A stretch of DNA of 16,200 bases from JAWOJF01 sp046481785 (GCA_046481785.1 JAWOJF010000335.1:1-16200); one strand, 5' to 3'. Positions 6,461 to 14,934 are shown, counted from the first letter of the stretch. The notes: generated by a model from the sequence alone, not told the origin. Translations and numbers: made by a program.

Positions 6461-6561
6461 TAAAGCTAATAAAAATTAAGTAAAAATTAATCCATAATTA
6501 AGATTTTAATATTTTTTTCCGATTATAGTGCTGTTTGGCAATAATTTTATAGTTTTCTTAT

Positions 6562-8211
6562 ATGAAAAATAAAAATATGGGGAGGAAATTAAAAACAGGA
6601 AGTAAACTCAGCTTTTTATCCTCTGCTGTATACATCATCTTATTTTTCATTTTACTCCCTATTATTAATGAATTCAGCATTATTTGGGCATTAATTCCGG
6701 TTAGTACAATTGCTTTTTTTACCGGTTTCCGGAAGGGGTTGATAGCTGCATTTTTCTTTATTATCACCTCCGTTTTATTATTAAAATTTTCTGGATATTC
6801 TTTTTCACTCATTCTTGCCTCATCATGGCAAAGCATTATAAGCATTTTAACAGCAGGGGTAACATTTGGTTTATTATATGATGTTTTAAAGAATAAAAGA
6901 ATTTCAGATGAATTATTAGAAGATGCTGACAATCATTCATTTAAAGATAGTATAACCAGCGGGAAAAGTAATAATGAAATACCGCCTGAAGAAAAACAAA
7001 ATCTGCCCGTGGAAATTGTTCCTGCAAATTCCTCTGTATTAAAAGAAATTGATAATTTAAATGAAGAACTGCGAAAAAAAGACGCAGCAAAACAGCAGCT
7101 TGTTGAAAGCAACAGCAGACTAAAACTTGCACTGGACGCATCTGAAAACGGGTTTGCTGATCTTAAGCTTGCTGAAAACAAAATTTATTTTAGCCCTATC
7201 CTTACCAAACATCTGGGATATACTAAAGAAGAGCTTGATACTCTGATTTCTAAATGGGAAGATTATGTGCATCTGGATGATCTTGATAAGGTAAAAGATG
7301 CAATTTCAAACCTTATGACAAATAAACTTCCATCAACCGAAGTTATTCACAGATTATTGACTAAAACAGGGCACTGGAAGTGGTTTTTAACCAAAATAAA
7401 AATTGTTGAAACTGATAAATTAAAAAATCCCGTTAGATTATTTATTGTTATTGAAGATATCAGTTTAAGAAAAAAAGCTGAAGAAGAATTGCTTAATAAT
7501 CTTGCAAAAGAGCAGCAGCTTGCAGAAATGCGGTCCAGGTTTGTTACACTGGTATCTCATGAATTCAGAACCCCTCTTTCCACAATCCTGTCCTCTGTGG
7601 AACTGCTTGAGAATTATGGCAGCACATGGCCCAAAGAAAAATCGTCAGTTTATTATAGAAAGATTGAAGGCTCAATAGATTATCTCATAAGCTTGCTTAA
7701 TGAAATTTCTCTGATGAGTAAGGCCGAATCCACAGTTTTATCACTTAAACCTGAAAAGCTTGAACTTGTATCCTTTTTTGAAGAATTGATTGATGAGGTA
7801 AAAGGTAATTTTAAAACTCATCCTGTAATTCATTTTAACATTAACAGGAGAGAATTTAATACTGAACATGATAAAAAACTGCTCAGATTTATTTTTCATA
7901 ACCTCCTGGTAAACGCTGTAAAATATACTGAAGCAGAAAAAAATATATTCATATACTGCATTTTTAATCCTTCAGAGATATTTCTTTCAATAACCGATGA
8001 GGGGATGGGTATTCCTAAAGAAGAACAAAAGACTCTTTTTGATCCTTTTACCAGGGCAAGTAATGTTGGAGATATAAAAGGAACCGGGCTTGGACTCTCA
8101 ATTGTTAAGAAAACCGTGGAAGTATGCCGCGGAAAAATATATCTGGAAAGTGAATTAAATAAAGGTACAAGTTTTAAGGTTATTCTTCCTCTGCTAAATT
8201 ATAACAATTAA
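6562..8211 (+). CDS. Membrane PAS sensor histidine kinase
   Basis: A 549-aa kinase. The N-terminus has three or four membrane segments (about 17-37, 39-54, 58-76, 83-105) without a large external domain, so sensing is probably in the membrane or cytoplasm. A low-complexity linker and coiled coil (about 115-190) precede a PAS_3-type domain (about 187-303; HLDDLDKVKDAI, WKWFLTKIKIV). The kinase core has H333 (LVSHEFRTPLS), N451 (HNLLVNAVKYT), DEGMGIP (479-485), DPFTRAS and KGTGLGLSIV (506-515). All catalytic motifs are intact. The output partner is unknown; the REC-PAS protein encoded divergently next door is a natural candidate. A second in-frame ATG at 6577 is possible; neither has a clear ribosome site. 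Confidence 0.9.
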   Translation: MKNKNMGRKLKTGSKLSFLSSAVYIILFFILLPIINEFSIIWALIPVSTIAFFTGFRKGLIAAFFFIITSVLLLKFSGYSFSLILASSWQSIISILTAGVTFGLLYDVLKNKRISDELLEDADNHSFKDSITSGKSNNEIPPEEKQNLPVEIVPANSSVLKEIDNLNEELRKKDAAKQQLVESNSRLKLALDASENGFADLKLAENKIYFSPILTKHLGYTKEELDTLISKWEDYVHLDDLDKVKDAISNLMTNKLPSTEVIHRLLTKTGHWKWFLTKIKIVETDKLKNPVRLFIVIEDISLRKKAEEELLNNLAKEQQLAEMRSRFVTLVSHEFRTPLSTILSSVELLENYGSTWPKEKSSVYYRKIEGSIDYLISLLNEISLMSKAESTVLSLKPEKLELVSFFEELIDEVKGNFKTHPVIHFNINRREFNTEHDKKLLRFIFHNLLVNAVKYTEAEKNIFIYCIFNPSEIFLSITDEGMGIPKEEQKTLFDPFTRASNVGDIKGTGLGLSIVKKTVEVCRGKIYLESELNKGTSFKVILPLLNYNN

Positions 8212-8276
8212 CCCAATCTGCCGTTGTTAAAAATCAATAATTACCCCAAAATCTCCTAATCCAGGGGTTTAGCCTT

Positions 8277-8396
8277 CTCGCTTACTGCAGAATCTGCTCG
8301 TTTACTGCATTTTAATTTTTAACGAATTAAGTAACTGTCCATATTCGCATAATAGGATAAAAAAACGGCTAAACTTCTAATCGTATAAGCCGATTA
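8277..8396. promoter_or_regulatory. Tandem and inverted repeats upstream of the peptide-binding gene
   Basis: CTCGCTTACTGCA (8277-8289) is repeated as CTCGTTTACTGCA (8297-8309), exactly 20 bp apart, about two helix turns. Further down, TAATCG (8378-8383) and CGATTA (8391-8396) form an inverted repeat, and CGGCT (8366-8370) pairs with AGCCG (8388-8392), so two hairpins could compete. The region is the 214-bp gap before the gene at 8426; regulatory function is inferred from phasing and symmetry. Confidence 0.35.
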
Positions 8397-8425
8397 TGAA
8401 AGTGGAAAGGTCTCATTAAACATAT

Positions 8426-10081
8426 ATGAAAACAATAACATATAATATTGTACTTATTTTATTGGCTTCAGCCTTCCTGTTTAATTGCTCTGAAAAAAAT
8501 GAAAATTCAACTGTTACAATTGGAATTCCTTCCGATATTGAAACAACAAATCCAATGTATGCTTTCGGCATGGTTGACGGCAGTTTAAGTGAACTGCTCT
8601 ACTTACCACTGGTAAAACATGCATGGAATGACAAAACGGGTGATCTTGAACCGCAATTAATGCTTGCAAAAAAAATTACCTGGAACAGTGATTTTTCAGA
8701 ACTTGATGTTTTATTACGTGATGATGTTAAATGGACAGATGGTAAAGAACTGACTGCAGAAGATGTTGTTTTCACTTTTGATGTATATTCTGATCCTGAA
8801 ACCGAAAGTAAATTTTATGGCTTATTTAAAAATTACTATCTCCTTGAAAATCAAAAAATTGATATAAAAAAATCCTTTGAGATAATTTCTCCTTATCACT
8901 TAAAAATTAAGTTTGCTCCCGGATCCACACCTGACCTAAATAATCTTGATTATCCTGTTTTACCAGAACATATCTATTCTAACATTAAAAGAAAAGACCT
9001 GGCACAGAAAGAAAAAGAATTACCTGTTGTTTCCAACGGGCCTTTTAAATTAAAAACCTGGGAAAAAAATCAATTCGTTTCATTAATTGCAAACGAAAAT
9101 TCATTTTTGCACAATCCGGAAAATGTAAATCTTATTGTTTTTAAGGTAATACCTAATATAAGCAACAGGCTTATACAGCTAAAAAAAGGGGAGATCGACC
9201 TTGTTGAAAACGTGCGTCCCGATAACCTATCCACGGTAAAATCGGATTCAAAACTGGTAATAATGCCTGTAAGAGGAAGAAGTTACGATTACATTGGCTG
9301 GAATGAGGTAGATCCTGAAGAATACTCGGAAAATAATAGAACTAAACCAAACCGGTTTTTTAGTAGTGCAAAGGTTCGCAAAGCACTTACTCATGCTATT
9401 AACAGGGAAGAAATATTAAATGAATTCCTTTATGGTTATGGAGAATTAGCGGTTGGGCCGGTTAGTCCTATTTTTAAAAAATCTGTTAACCCGGTGCTAA
9501 AACCATACAGCTATGATGCAGAACTGGCAATTAAACTTTTAAGAGAAGAAGGCTGGGCTGATGTTGATAATGATGGGATACTGGAAAAGAATAATGTGGA
9601 GTTCTCTTTCGCCCTTAATTATTCACCCGATAAACCGCATAGAAAAAATGCAGCCGTTATAATACAAAATAATCTTAAGGCTGTTGGAATAAGAGTAAAT
9701 GTAGTATCGCTTGAAAAGAGCGTATTTCTGGAGAAATTATTTTCAAAACAATTTGATGCATGGTTAAGCGGGTGGACAGTTCCTCTGCCTATTGAATTAA
9801 GCCAATTCTGGCACTCCAGCCCGGAAGTCGGACATCTTAATTTAGCTTCTTATAAAAATTCTGAAGCAGATGATATTTTGGAAAAGCTTCAGATCAGGGC
9901 TGATGATTCATACAAATATGAACTTTATAAAAAATTCCAGGAAATAATTCACAGGGATGAACCATTTACATTTTTATTCTGGGCAGATAATCTTGTGGTA
10001 TATAACAGCCGGATAAAAAATATAGACATAAATCCGCTTGGTGCAATACAAAAATGCTGGAACTGGAAAATTGATGATTAA
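8426..10081 (+). CDS. Oligopeptide-binding lipoprotein (SBP family 5)
   Basis: A 551-aa extracytoplasmic solute-binding protein of the DppA/OppA family (SBP_bac_5). The N-terminus is a lipoprotein signal with lipobox LFNC, lipidated at C21. Family signatures: DLEPQLMLAKKITWNSD, LRDDVKWTDGKELTAEDVVFTFD, NGPFKLKTWE, VRKALTHAINREEIL and AELAIKLLREEGW. The protein would capture peptides or similar ligands outside the inner membrane and pass them to an ABC permease, but no permease or ATPase gene is adjacent. It lies between two groups of signalling genes, so a ligand-sensing role is possible though unproven. Full family length, no visible damage. Confidence 0.9.
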   Translation: MKTITYNIVLILLASAFLFNCSEKNENSTVTIGIPSDIETTNPMYAFGMVDGSLSELLYLPLVKHAWNDKTGDLEPQLMLAKKITWNSDFSELDVLLRDDVKWTDGKELTAEDVVFTFDVYSDPETESKFYGLFKNYYLLENQKIDIKKSFEIISPYHLKIKFAPGSTPDLNNLDYPVLPEHIYSNIKRKDLAQKEKELPVVSNGPFKLKTWEKNQFVSLIANENSFLHNPENVNLIVFKVIPNISNRLIQLKKGEIDLVENVRPDNLSTVKSDSKLVIMPVRGRSYDYIGWNEVDPEEYSENNRTKPNRFFSSAKVRKALTHAINREEILNEFLYGYGELAVGPVSPIFKKSVNPVLKPYSYDAELAIKLLREEGWADVDNDGILEKNNVEFSFALNYSPDKPHRKNAAVIIQNNLKAVGIRVNVVSLEKSVFLEKLFSKQFDAWLSGWTVPLPIELSQFWHSSPEVGHLNLASYKNSEADDILEKLQIRADDSYKYELYKKFQEIIHRDEPFTFLFWADNLVVYNSRIKNIDINPLGAIQKCWNWKIDD

Positions 10082-10265
10082 GCAAATAGGTACGATAAAA
10101 ATTGTATCATTCTTAGAAAAAAAATGGCGAAATATTATTTTGAGACTTTTTAAGATAGAAAAAACAATAATTATGAAAAAAAATAGAGGTTATATGGAGG
10201 CCCGATTATTGTTGCCTTTATATTGCTGCTCTGAGGGGAGTAATCGACTAACATATCGCTTTTAA
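10074..10265 (+). other. Small overlapping reading frame, possibly decayed; 282-bp gap
   Basis: A 63-codon frame starts with an ATG that overlaps the stop of the peptide-binding gene (ATGATTAA), a layout typical of translational coupling. Its product begins MIKQIGTIKIVSFLEKKWRN, basic and amphipathic, then becomes unlike a normal protein; another frame nearby reads GGPIIVAFILLL and stops. I recognise no family. It may be a small peptide gene, the start of a lost downstream gene, or chance. The gap also has a wobble-paired hairpin GGTACGAT-AAAA-ATTGTATC (10089-10108), a poor terminator candidate without T tract. Nothing else is evident until 10311. Confidence 0.2.
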
Positions 10266-10310
10266 ACTCTATTAAAAAAAATAACAAATTAAATAAAAGC
10301 AGAATTGCAA

Positions 10311-10360
10311 ATAGTTCGTTCAAACTATAAATTAAAAAAATCTCACATAGTGAGGGAGGA
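10311..10360 (+). promoter_or_regulatory. Leader of lipoprotein gene 1: inverted repeat, hairpin, strong RBS
   Basis: ATAGTT-CGTTCA-AACTAT (10311-10328) is a perfect inverted repeat overlapping a TATAAA -10-like box (10326-10331). Downstream, CTCAC-ATA-GTGAG (10342-10354) forms a small hairpin whose last base is the first G of a strong ribosome site, GGGAGGA (10354-10360), 3 nt before the ATG. Hairpin formation could reduce access to the ribosome site. The gene thus has unusually strong initiation signals for this window. Confidence 0.4.
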
Positions 10361-10363
10361 ATC

Positions 10364-10933
10364 ATGAAACAGTTACTAGTTCTTTTTGTTTTCTTAACAG
10401 GATTAATGTTCGTTGGTTGTTCACAGGAAGGTTCAATAGTTGATCCGGTAACAAGTACTGGAAAATCAGAAATAAACTGGTTAAAGATGCCTGGTACAAG
10501 CGGATTATCATCAGAAGCTCAGTTAACCTTAAACATTGATGTTAATGGTGCAACAGGTGCATATAAATCATTTGATATGCAATTTCCAGGAAGTTCGGTT
10601 ACAGTATCCGGTTCTTATTTCTTCCCGGAAAACTGCCTTGAAGGCGAGGAAGTGATTACAGTTGTTTTTGATGAAGCTACAGCGGCCGCAGAGTATTATC
10701 CTTCTCCTTATAGCTTTAATGCTCCTTTAACAGCTAATATTCTTTATTCAGGCCTCGATCTTTCAGGAGTAAGTGTTATAACATTTGTTTATCTGCCTCC
10801 AAACTCAGGCGAAGTTGAACCAGTTCAGTTTGATCAGATTGTTATAGACAGAGAAGCCGGTACAATTGAGGTTATCAATGCAAAAATCTGGCATTTCTCT
10901 AAATACGGTTTTGTTGATGGTCCCCTGGACTAA
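10364..10933 (+). CDS. Lipoprotein of unknown function, paralogue 1
   Basis: A 189-aa protein with a lipoprotein signal and lipobox MFVGC (lipidated C19), so probably membrane-anchored outside the cytoplasm. The mature part is rich in Ser, Thr, Gly and aromatic residues and looks like beta sandwich. It ends in KIWHFSKYGFVD; similar HFS-x-Y endings occur in surface beta-rich proteins of related phyla. It shares with the next gene NVNG-x-x-GAY, FPG, FNAP, ANI-x-Y-x-GL-x-L, FVYLPP and the C-terminal motif, so the two are duplicates that have diverged. No catalytic motif is visible. Strong GGGAGGA ribosome site suggests high expression. Confidence 0.85.
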   Translation: MKQLLVLFVFLTGLMFVGCSQEGSIVDPVTSTGKSEINWLKMPGTSGLSSEAQLTLNIDVNGATGAYKSFDMQFPGSSVTVSGSYFFPENCLEGEEVITVVFDEATAAAEYYPSPYSFNAPLTANILYSGLDLSGVSVITFVYLPPNSGEVEPVQFDQIVIDREAGTIEVINAKIWHFSKYGFVDGPLD

Positions 10934-10940
10934 CAATAAC

Positions 10941-10977
10941 ATGATAGTATTTTATCATCGATGATAGTATTTATCAT
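10941..10977. repeat. Tandem palindromic half sites between the lipoprotein paralogues
   Basis: ATGATA and its complement TATCAT alternate four times: ATGATA-GTATTT-TATCAT (10941-10958), CG, then ATGATA-GTATT-TATCAT (10961-10977). The junction TATCATCGATGATA (10953-10966) is itself a perfect 14-bp palindrome. Lying in the 65-nt gap between two paralogues, it may be a tandem operator or a weak RNA structure tuning expression of the second gene. Confidence 0.5.
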
Positions 10978-10998
10978 CAATAAAAAAGTGTAAAAATT

Positions 10999-11559
10999 AT
11001 GAAACGTTATATTTATTTTTTAGCTATATTAATTGTGGGATTATTCTTTGGCTGTTCAAAGGATAATTCCATATCAAATCCGGATTTGCAGGGTACAAAG
11101 AAACAAAAATCTTTAATTGAATTACCCGGTACAGACGGCGCAGCAACTGAAGCCACAAATACATTTACTTTTAATGTTAATGGCTGGGAAGGCGCTTACC
11201 AAACCATGTACCTTAACTTTCCGGGTGGAAATGCGACAGTATCGGCTAATTACAAATTTCCCAAAAAAGTATTTAGTGGTCAGAAAACGATTGTCATAAC
11301 ATTTAGTAATGACAAAGCATCAGCAACATATACTCCAACTCCATTATATTTTAATGCTCCTGTTATAGCTAATATTACTTATACAGGGCTTAATTTAGCA
11401 GGTGTTGACCCGGATGAAGTAGATTTTGTTTATTTGCCGCCTACTGGGAACTTTGAAGCAATTACTTATGATCGTTTAGAGGTTAATGTAAATACCGGTG
11501 TTATTAAAGTTGTTAATGCAAAATTATATCATTTTTCAAAATACGGCTTTGTAGATTAA
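10999..11559 (+). CDS. Lipoprotein of unknown function, paralogue 2
   Basis: A 186-aa lipoprotein: signal peptide with lipobox LFFGC (lipidated C19), then a beta-rich mature region parallel to the preceding gene: LPGTDGAATEA, FNVNGWEGAYQ, NFPGGNATVSANYKFP, FNAPVIANITYTGLNLAGV, FVYLPP and YHFSKYGFVD at the very end. Its linker after the lipid cysteine is more basic (KKQK). No clear ribosome site. The TPR gene follows after 9 nt, so the two are very probably co-transcribed. Function unknown; a cell-envelope or ligand-binding role is a guess. Confidence 0.85.
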   Translation: MKRYIYFLAILIVGLFFGCSKDNSISNPDLQGTKKQKSLIELPGTDGAATEATNTFTFNVNGWEGAYQTMYLNFPGGNATVSANYKFPKKVFSGQKTIVITFSNDKASATYTPTPLYFNAPVIANITYTGLNLAGVDPDEVDFVYLPPTGNFEAITYDRLEVNVNTGVIKVVNAKLYHFSKYGFVD

Positions 11560-11568
11560 GGAAAAAAA

Positions 11569-12822
11569 ATGTCCCTCAACGCTAATGCGAAAAACATAAA
11601 GCAGATGCTGCAGGACATACTCGAAAAGTTTCTTGGGGAAGAAGAATTCTCAGAAATTAAAAATCAGCTATTTGCTAAATCTGAACTTCCTTTAAATATT
11701 GAAGTCAGTTTTAGCCCGGTTGACAAGGAACAAATAGAATTCGAGGTGGATCACAGCTTCAACTTAGGGTCGCAGATAGATCTGCTGATTACCCTAATGG
11801 AATTGAAGCTGGCCCCTAAAGAATTTTATGAATTCCTTTTGAAATTGGGCCAACTGTCAATAACCTCGGGTGAGCTAAGGCTTGCAGCAGATGTTCATGA
11901 AAAAATCATTAAGCAGGTTGAAAATAACTCTGCTTATAGTGAAATTGCGGCTGATGCATACCTTGCATTGGGCACAATATACAGAAGAGAAGCCAGGTGG
12001 GATTTAAGTTCCGAGCATACATATAAAGCAAAGAAGTTATTTGAAAAACTAAACAACAAGAATGGTTTAGCAAGATGTGAAAACTCGCTTGGTAATATTA
12101 AAGGCGAGTGCGGCGACCTGGAAGGAGCTAAGGCTCACTTCCAAAGCAGTCTTTCATTCCTTGCTAATGAAGATGATCTTGAACTAAGTGCTTTGCTGGA
12201 AACTAACCTTGGAATAATTTCAAATATCCAGGGACTGTTTAACGAATCACTGAAGTACAGTAATGCAGCTCTTTCAAAATTTGAGAAGCTAAATAACAAA
12301 CGGCGTATAGCAGATGTCAGGCACAACATCGGAATGATGTACCTGCAGAAAAATGATTATAACTCTGCTGTGGTTGAATTCAATAGAAGTATTGAGGCAG
12401 GAATTGAAGCAAATAATCTGCCTATAATCGGAGCTTCTTATCTAAGTAAAGCGTATCTGTACTCCAAAATGCAGGATCATCTTCTTGCTACTGCTTATGC
12501 CGATAAGGCTCTTGAAATCTGTAATAAAGTAAATGATAAGGTTTCAATAGCCGAGATATACAAAGTAAAAGGAATCATTAATAAAAATCTTAAAAATAAT
12601 TCTTTGTCCGAAAGTTATTTCCTCACCAGTATCCGTATTAACCGGGCACTGAATAACCAGTTAAATGAAGCTGAAACCTCTTATGAACTTGGCCTGCTTT
12701 ATAAACAGATGAAAAAAGATAGTGAGGCAAACAAATACTTTGTATCTGCTAAGGACTATTATGTTAGAATTGAATCGAAAAAAGAAATAGAAAAAATTGA
12801 AAAACAATTAATAACAACCTGA
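11569..12822 (+). CDS. Tetratricopeptide-repeat protein
   Basis: A 417-aa protein made mostly of TPRs of the 40-residue type. About eight units can be laid out between residues 86 and 400, each with the A-helix pattern LG-x-IY or similar (YLALGTIYRREARWDLS, NSLGNIKGECGDLEGA, HNIGMMYLQKNDYNSA, YELGLLYKQMKKDSEA). The first 85 residues are not TPR: an acidic helix then FSPVDKEQIEFEV. There is no signal peptide or membrane segment, so it is likely cytoplasmic and acts as a protein-binding scaffold. No enzyme or DNA-binding domain is attached. AAGGA precedes the start; a strong terminator follows the stop by 28 nt. Confidence 0.88.
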   Translation: MSLNANAKNIKQMLQDILEKFLGEEEFSEIKNQLFAKSELPLNIEVSFSPVDKEQIEFEVDHSFNLGSQIDLLITLMELKLAPKEFYEFLLKLGQLSITSGELRLAADVHEKIIKQVENNSAYSEIAADAYLALGTIYRREARWDLSSEHTYKAKKLFEKLNNKNGLARCENSLGNIKGECGDLEGAKAHFQSSLSFLANEDDLELSALLETNLGIISNIQGLFNESLKYSNAALSKFEKLNNKRRIADVRHNIGMMYLQKNDYNSAVVEFNRSIEAGIEANNLPIIGASYLSKAYLYSKMQDHLLATAYADKALEICNKVNDKVSIAEIYKVKGIINKNLKNNSLSESYFLTSIRINRALNNQLNEAETSYELGLLYKQMKKDSEANKYFVSAKDYYVRIESKKEIEKIEKQLITT

Positions 12823-12850
12823 ACTAAAGACCATGGGCTTTTATCTATTT

Positions 12851-12892
12851 GAATAAGGTACTCCAACCGGTTGTACCTTATTCTTGTTTTTT
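12851..12892 (+). terminator. Rho-independent terminator after the TPR gene
   Basis: Perfect 11-bp arms GAATAAGGTAC (12851-12861) and GTACCTTATTC (12873-12883), with an 11-nt loop that holds the small palindrome AACCGGTT, followed by TTGTTTTTT. It ends the lipoprotein-TPR transcription unit. Confidence 0.9.
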
Positions 12893-12908
12893 GCAAGGCC
12901 GGTTTTTA

Positions 12909-12934
12909 ATATGAGTAAGGAAAAAAACTCATAT
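12909..12934. promoter_or_regulatory. Inverted repeat upstream of the HisKA_2 kinase
   Basis: ATATGAG (12909-12915) and CTCATAT (12928-12934) form a perfect 7-bp inverted repeat with a 12-nt spacer, 15 nt before the GTG start. It could be an operator or a leader hairpin. Confidence 0.3.
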
Positions 12935-12949
12935 ATTTATGGATAAATT

Positions 12950-14842
12950 GTGACAAATTATGACAAACTGCCGGGGATAAGTTTTATTCTTAATTGTTTG
13001 AAAGGAATTTTCAAAAGTGCACTTTTGCGCACTTTTCTATTTCTCTGGGGAATTATATTTCTGATTTTATCTCTTACGGTTTTTTATACTCAAATCTTCA
13101 GCACTCAAAAAAATGCCGAATATGCCATCCAAAGCGCTAATAAAACAACCTCTCTTTATTCCTTTTATTTAAGCAATGCTCTTGATAATAAAGAGCAGGA
13201 TATGATTGAAAAAAATATCAGTCATCTTCTTATAAATGATGACCTGGCTTTACTAATTAAAATCAGTTCTGCAGATGATAAATTTTCATATACCTGGGTT
13301 AATAAAAAACAGAATGAAAGAATTAAAAAGTATAATCTGGAATCATTCCTGAATGATAACAGGGAGCAGAACGGTATATCGTCTGAAAAAAAAGTTGTGT
13401 ATACCAGGCAGCCATTTTATAATAAGGCCGATACTTCCGGATGGATAAGTGCTGTTTTTGCTTCTGAAGATTATTATATGCCTGTTGAAAGCCTCCTGAG
13501 TAAAGTATTATATTCTTTTTTTATCAGCCTCCTGGTTTCTATAGTTGTTACACTTGTCCTTTCATGTAAAATCCTGCTGCCGCTGCGTAAACTTCATAAT
13601 GCTTCTGAAGAGATTGCCCGGGGAGAAGCTTTTGATAATCTGAAATTACTAAAGGGAAAAGAGTTTATTCTGCTGGGTAATTCGATCCAGGGGATAACAG
13701 AGGCCTTCCGCGATACAAAACAGGAGTTATTAAAATCCAGGAGCTATATTGAAAATATAATTCAGTCAATAAACAGTTCACTAATTGTTTTGGATCCGGA
13801 AAGAAAAATAAAGTTTGTAAATAAATCCACTGTTGAACTTCTTGGGTATTCTGAAGAAGAGTTAACAGGCATGCATATAAGTAATATACTTGAAGAAGAT
13901 GAATCCAGGGGAATTAGTATTGACCATCTTATTGAGATGAATCAGCTTAAGAATACACCTGCCGATTTAATCAGGAAAGATAAAGAAACAGTATCTGTTT
14001 CATTTTCCGGATCAGTTATTTATAACCATAAAAATGAGATCCAGGATATTATCTGCCTTGGTAACGATATTACGGAAAGAAAAGAAGCAGAAGCCGCTAT
14101 TATCAGGGCTCATGATGAGCTTGAGATTAGAGTGGCAGAGAGAACTTTTGAGCTTGAGGAAATGAATAAAGCTCTGAAAGCCGAGAATAAGGAAAGGCTT
14201 GATACTGAACGGAAACTTGTTAGTTCTCTTGAAGAAAAAGAAGTTCTGTTAAAGGAAATCCATCACCGTGTAAAAAATAACCTTCAGATTATTTCGAGCC
14301 TCCTTCAGCTTAACTCTATGAAAATTAAAGACAAGGATTCCCTGGAAATATTTAAAGCAAGCCAGATGAGAATTAAATCTATTGCTATGGTGCATGAAAG
14401 ATTGTACCAGACAAAAGACCTTGGTTCCATCGATATAAGGGATTATGTGAATGTTCTTACTAAAGATTTGTTTACATTATTCGGCAGCAGGGGAGCTTCA
14501 ATTGAACTTAAAACCGATATCTGCGATATTCATTTATGTATTGATAAAACCATTTCCCTTGGTCTAATACTTAATGAAATGGTAACTAATTCAATTAAAT
14601 ATGCCTTCCCCGAACAAAGGCCCGGTGAAATAAGTATAATTATGACTAAAGCGGAAGACGATAAATATCTTCTTACCTATAAGGATAATGGTATAGGCCT
14701 TCCACCCGGTTTGAATATTCTGGAAGTTAATTCTCTTGGGATGAGGCTTATAAGAAACCTTACAAAGCAGATAGACGGCACTATGGAAATAAAGAACGGT
14801 GTAGGAGTAGAATATAATATTTGCTTCAGTCCGCAAAGCTAA
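12950..14842 (+). CDS. Membrane sensor histidine kinase, HisKA_2 family, with HAMP and PAS
   Basis: A 630-aa kinase starting with GTG; an in-frame stop at 12944 and no nearby ATG support this start. Membrane segments at about 26-48 and 184-208 enclose a periplasmic sensor region (50-183). A HAMP-like segment follows (205-258; LLPLRKLHNASEEIARG), then PAS (265-378; SSLIVLDPERKIKFV to GNDITERKEAE), then a coiled coil (380-430). The phosphorylation site is KEIHHRVKNNLQIISSLLQL (435-454; H439 of the HRxxN motif), typical of HisKA_2. ATPase motifs: NEMVTNSIKYAF (542-553), DNGIGLP (579-585), LGMRLI. HisKA_2 kinases often signal to stand-alone receivers or anti-anti-sigma type regulators; none with DNA-binding output is nearby. 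Confidence 0.92.
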   Translation: MTNYDKLPGISFILNCLKGIFKSALLRTFLFLWGIIFLILSLTVFYTQIFSTQKNAEYAIQSANKTTSLYSFYLSNALDNKEQDMIEKNISHLLINDDLALLIKISSADDKFSYTWVNKKQNERIKKYNLESFLNDNREQNGISSEKKVVYTRQPFYNKADTSGWISAVFASEDYYMPVESLLSKVLYSFFISLLVSIVVTLVLSCKILLPLRKLHNASEEIARGEAFDNLKLLKGKEFILLGNSIQGITEAFRDTKQELLKSRSYIENIIQSINSSLIVLDPERKIKFVNKSTVELLGYSEEELTGMHISNILEEDESRGISIDHLIEMNQLKNTPADLIRKDKETVSVSFSGSVIYNHKNEIQDIICLGNDITERKEAEAAIIRAHDELEIRVAERTFELEEMNKALKAENKERLDTERKLVSSLEEKEVLLKEIHHRVKNNLQIISSLLQLNSMKIKDKDSLEIFKASQMRIKSIAMVHERLYQTKDLGSIDIRDYVNVLTKDLFTLFGSRGASIELKTDICDIHLCIDKTISLGLILNEMVTNSIKYAFPEQRPGEISIIMTKAEDDKYLLTYKDNGIGLPPGLNILEVNSLGMRLIRNLTKQIDGTMEIKNGVGVEYNICFSPQS

Positions 14843-14882
14843 CCTTTTAATAATCCAGCTTTTTTACCTCTTTTATTATACT

Positions 14883-14890
14883 TATTTTTG
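14883..14890 (+). promoter_or_regulatory. Candidate -7 box for the HAD phosphatase gene
   Basis: TATTTTTG fits TAnnTTTG, 44 nt before the ATG in the 92-nt gap after the kinase gene. At the expected -33 distance there is TTT rather than TTG. The gene may therefore have its own promoter. Confidence 0.3.
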
Positions 14891-14934
14891 TTTATGTCAA
14901 CTATAAACCAACAATATACTTTCCAATAAATCTG

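Noticed and set aside
14843..14934. tRNA or terminator in the gap before the phosphatase gene
   Set aside because: No cloverleaf or paired arms with T tract were found; only a possible -7 box.
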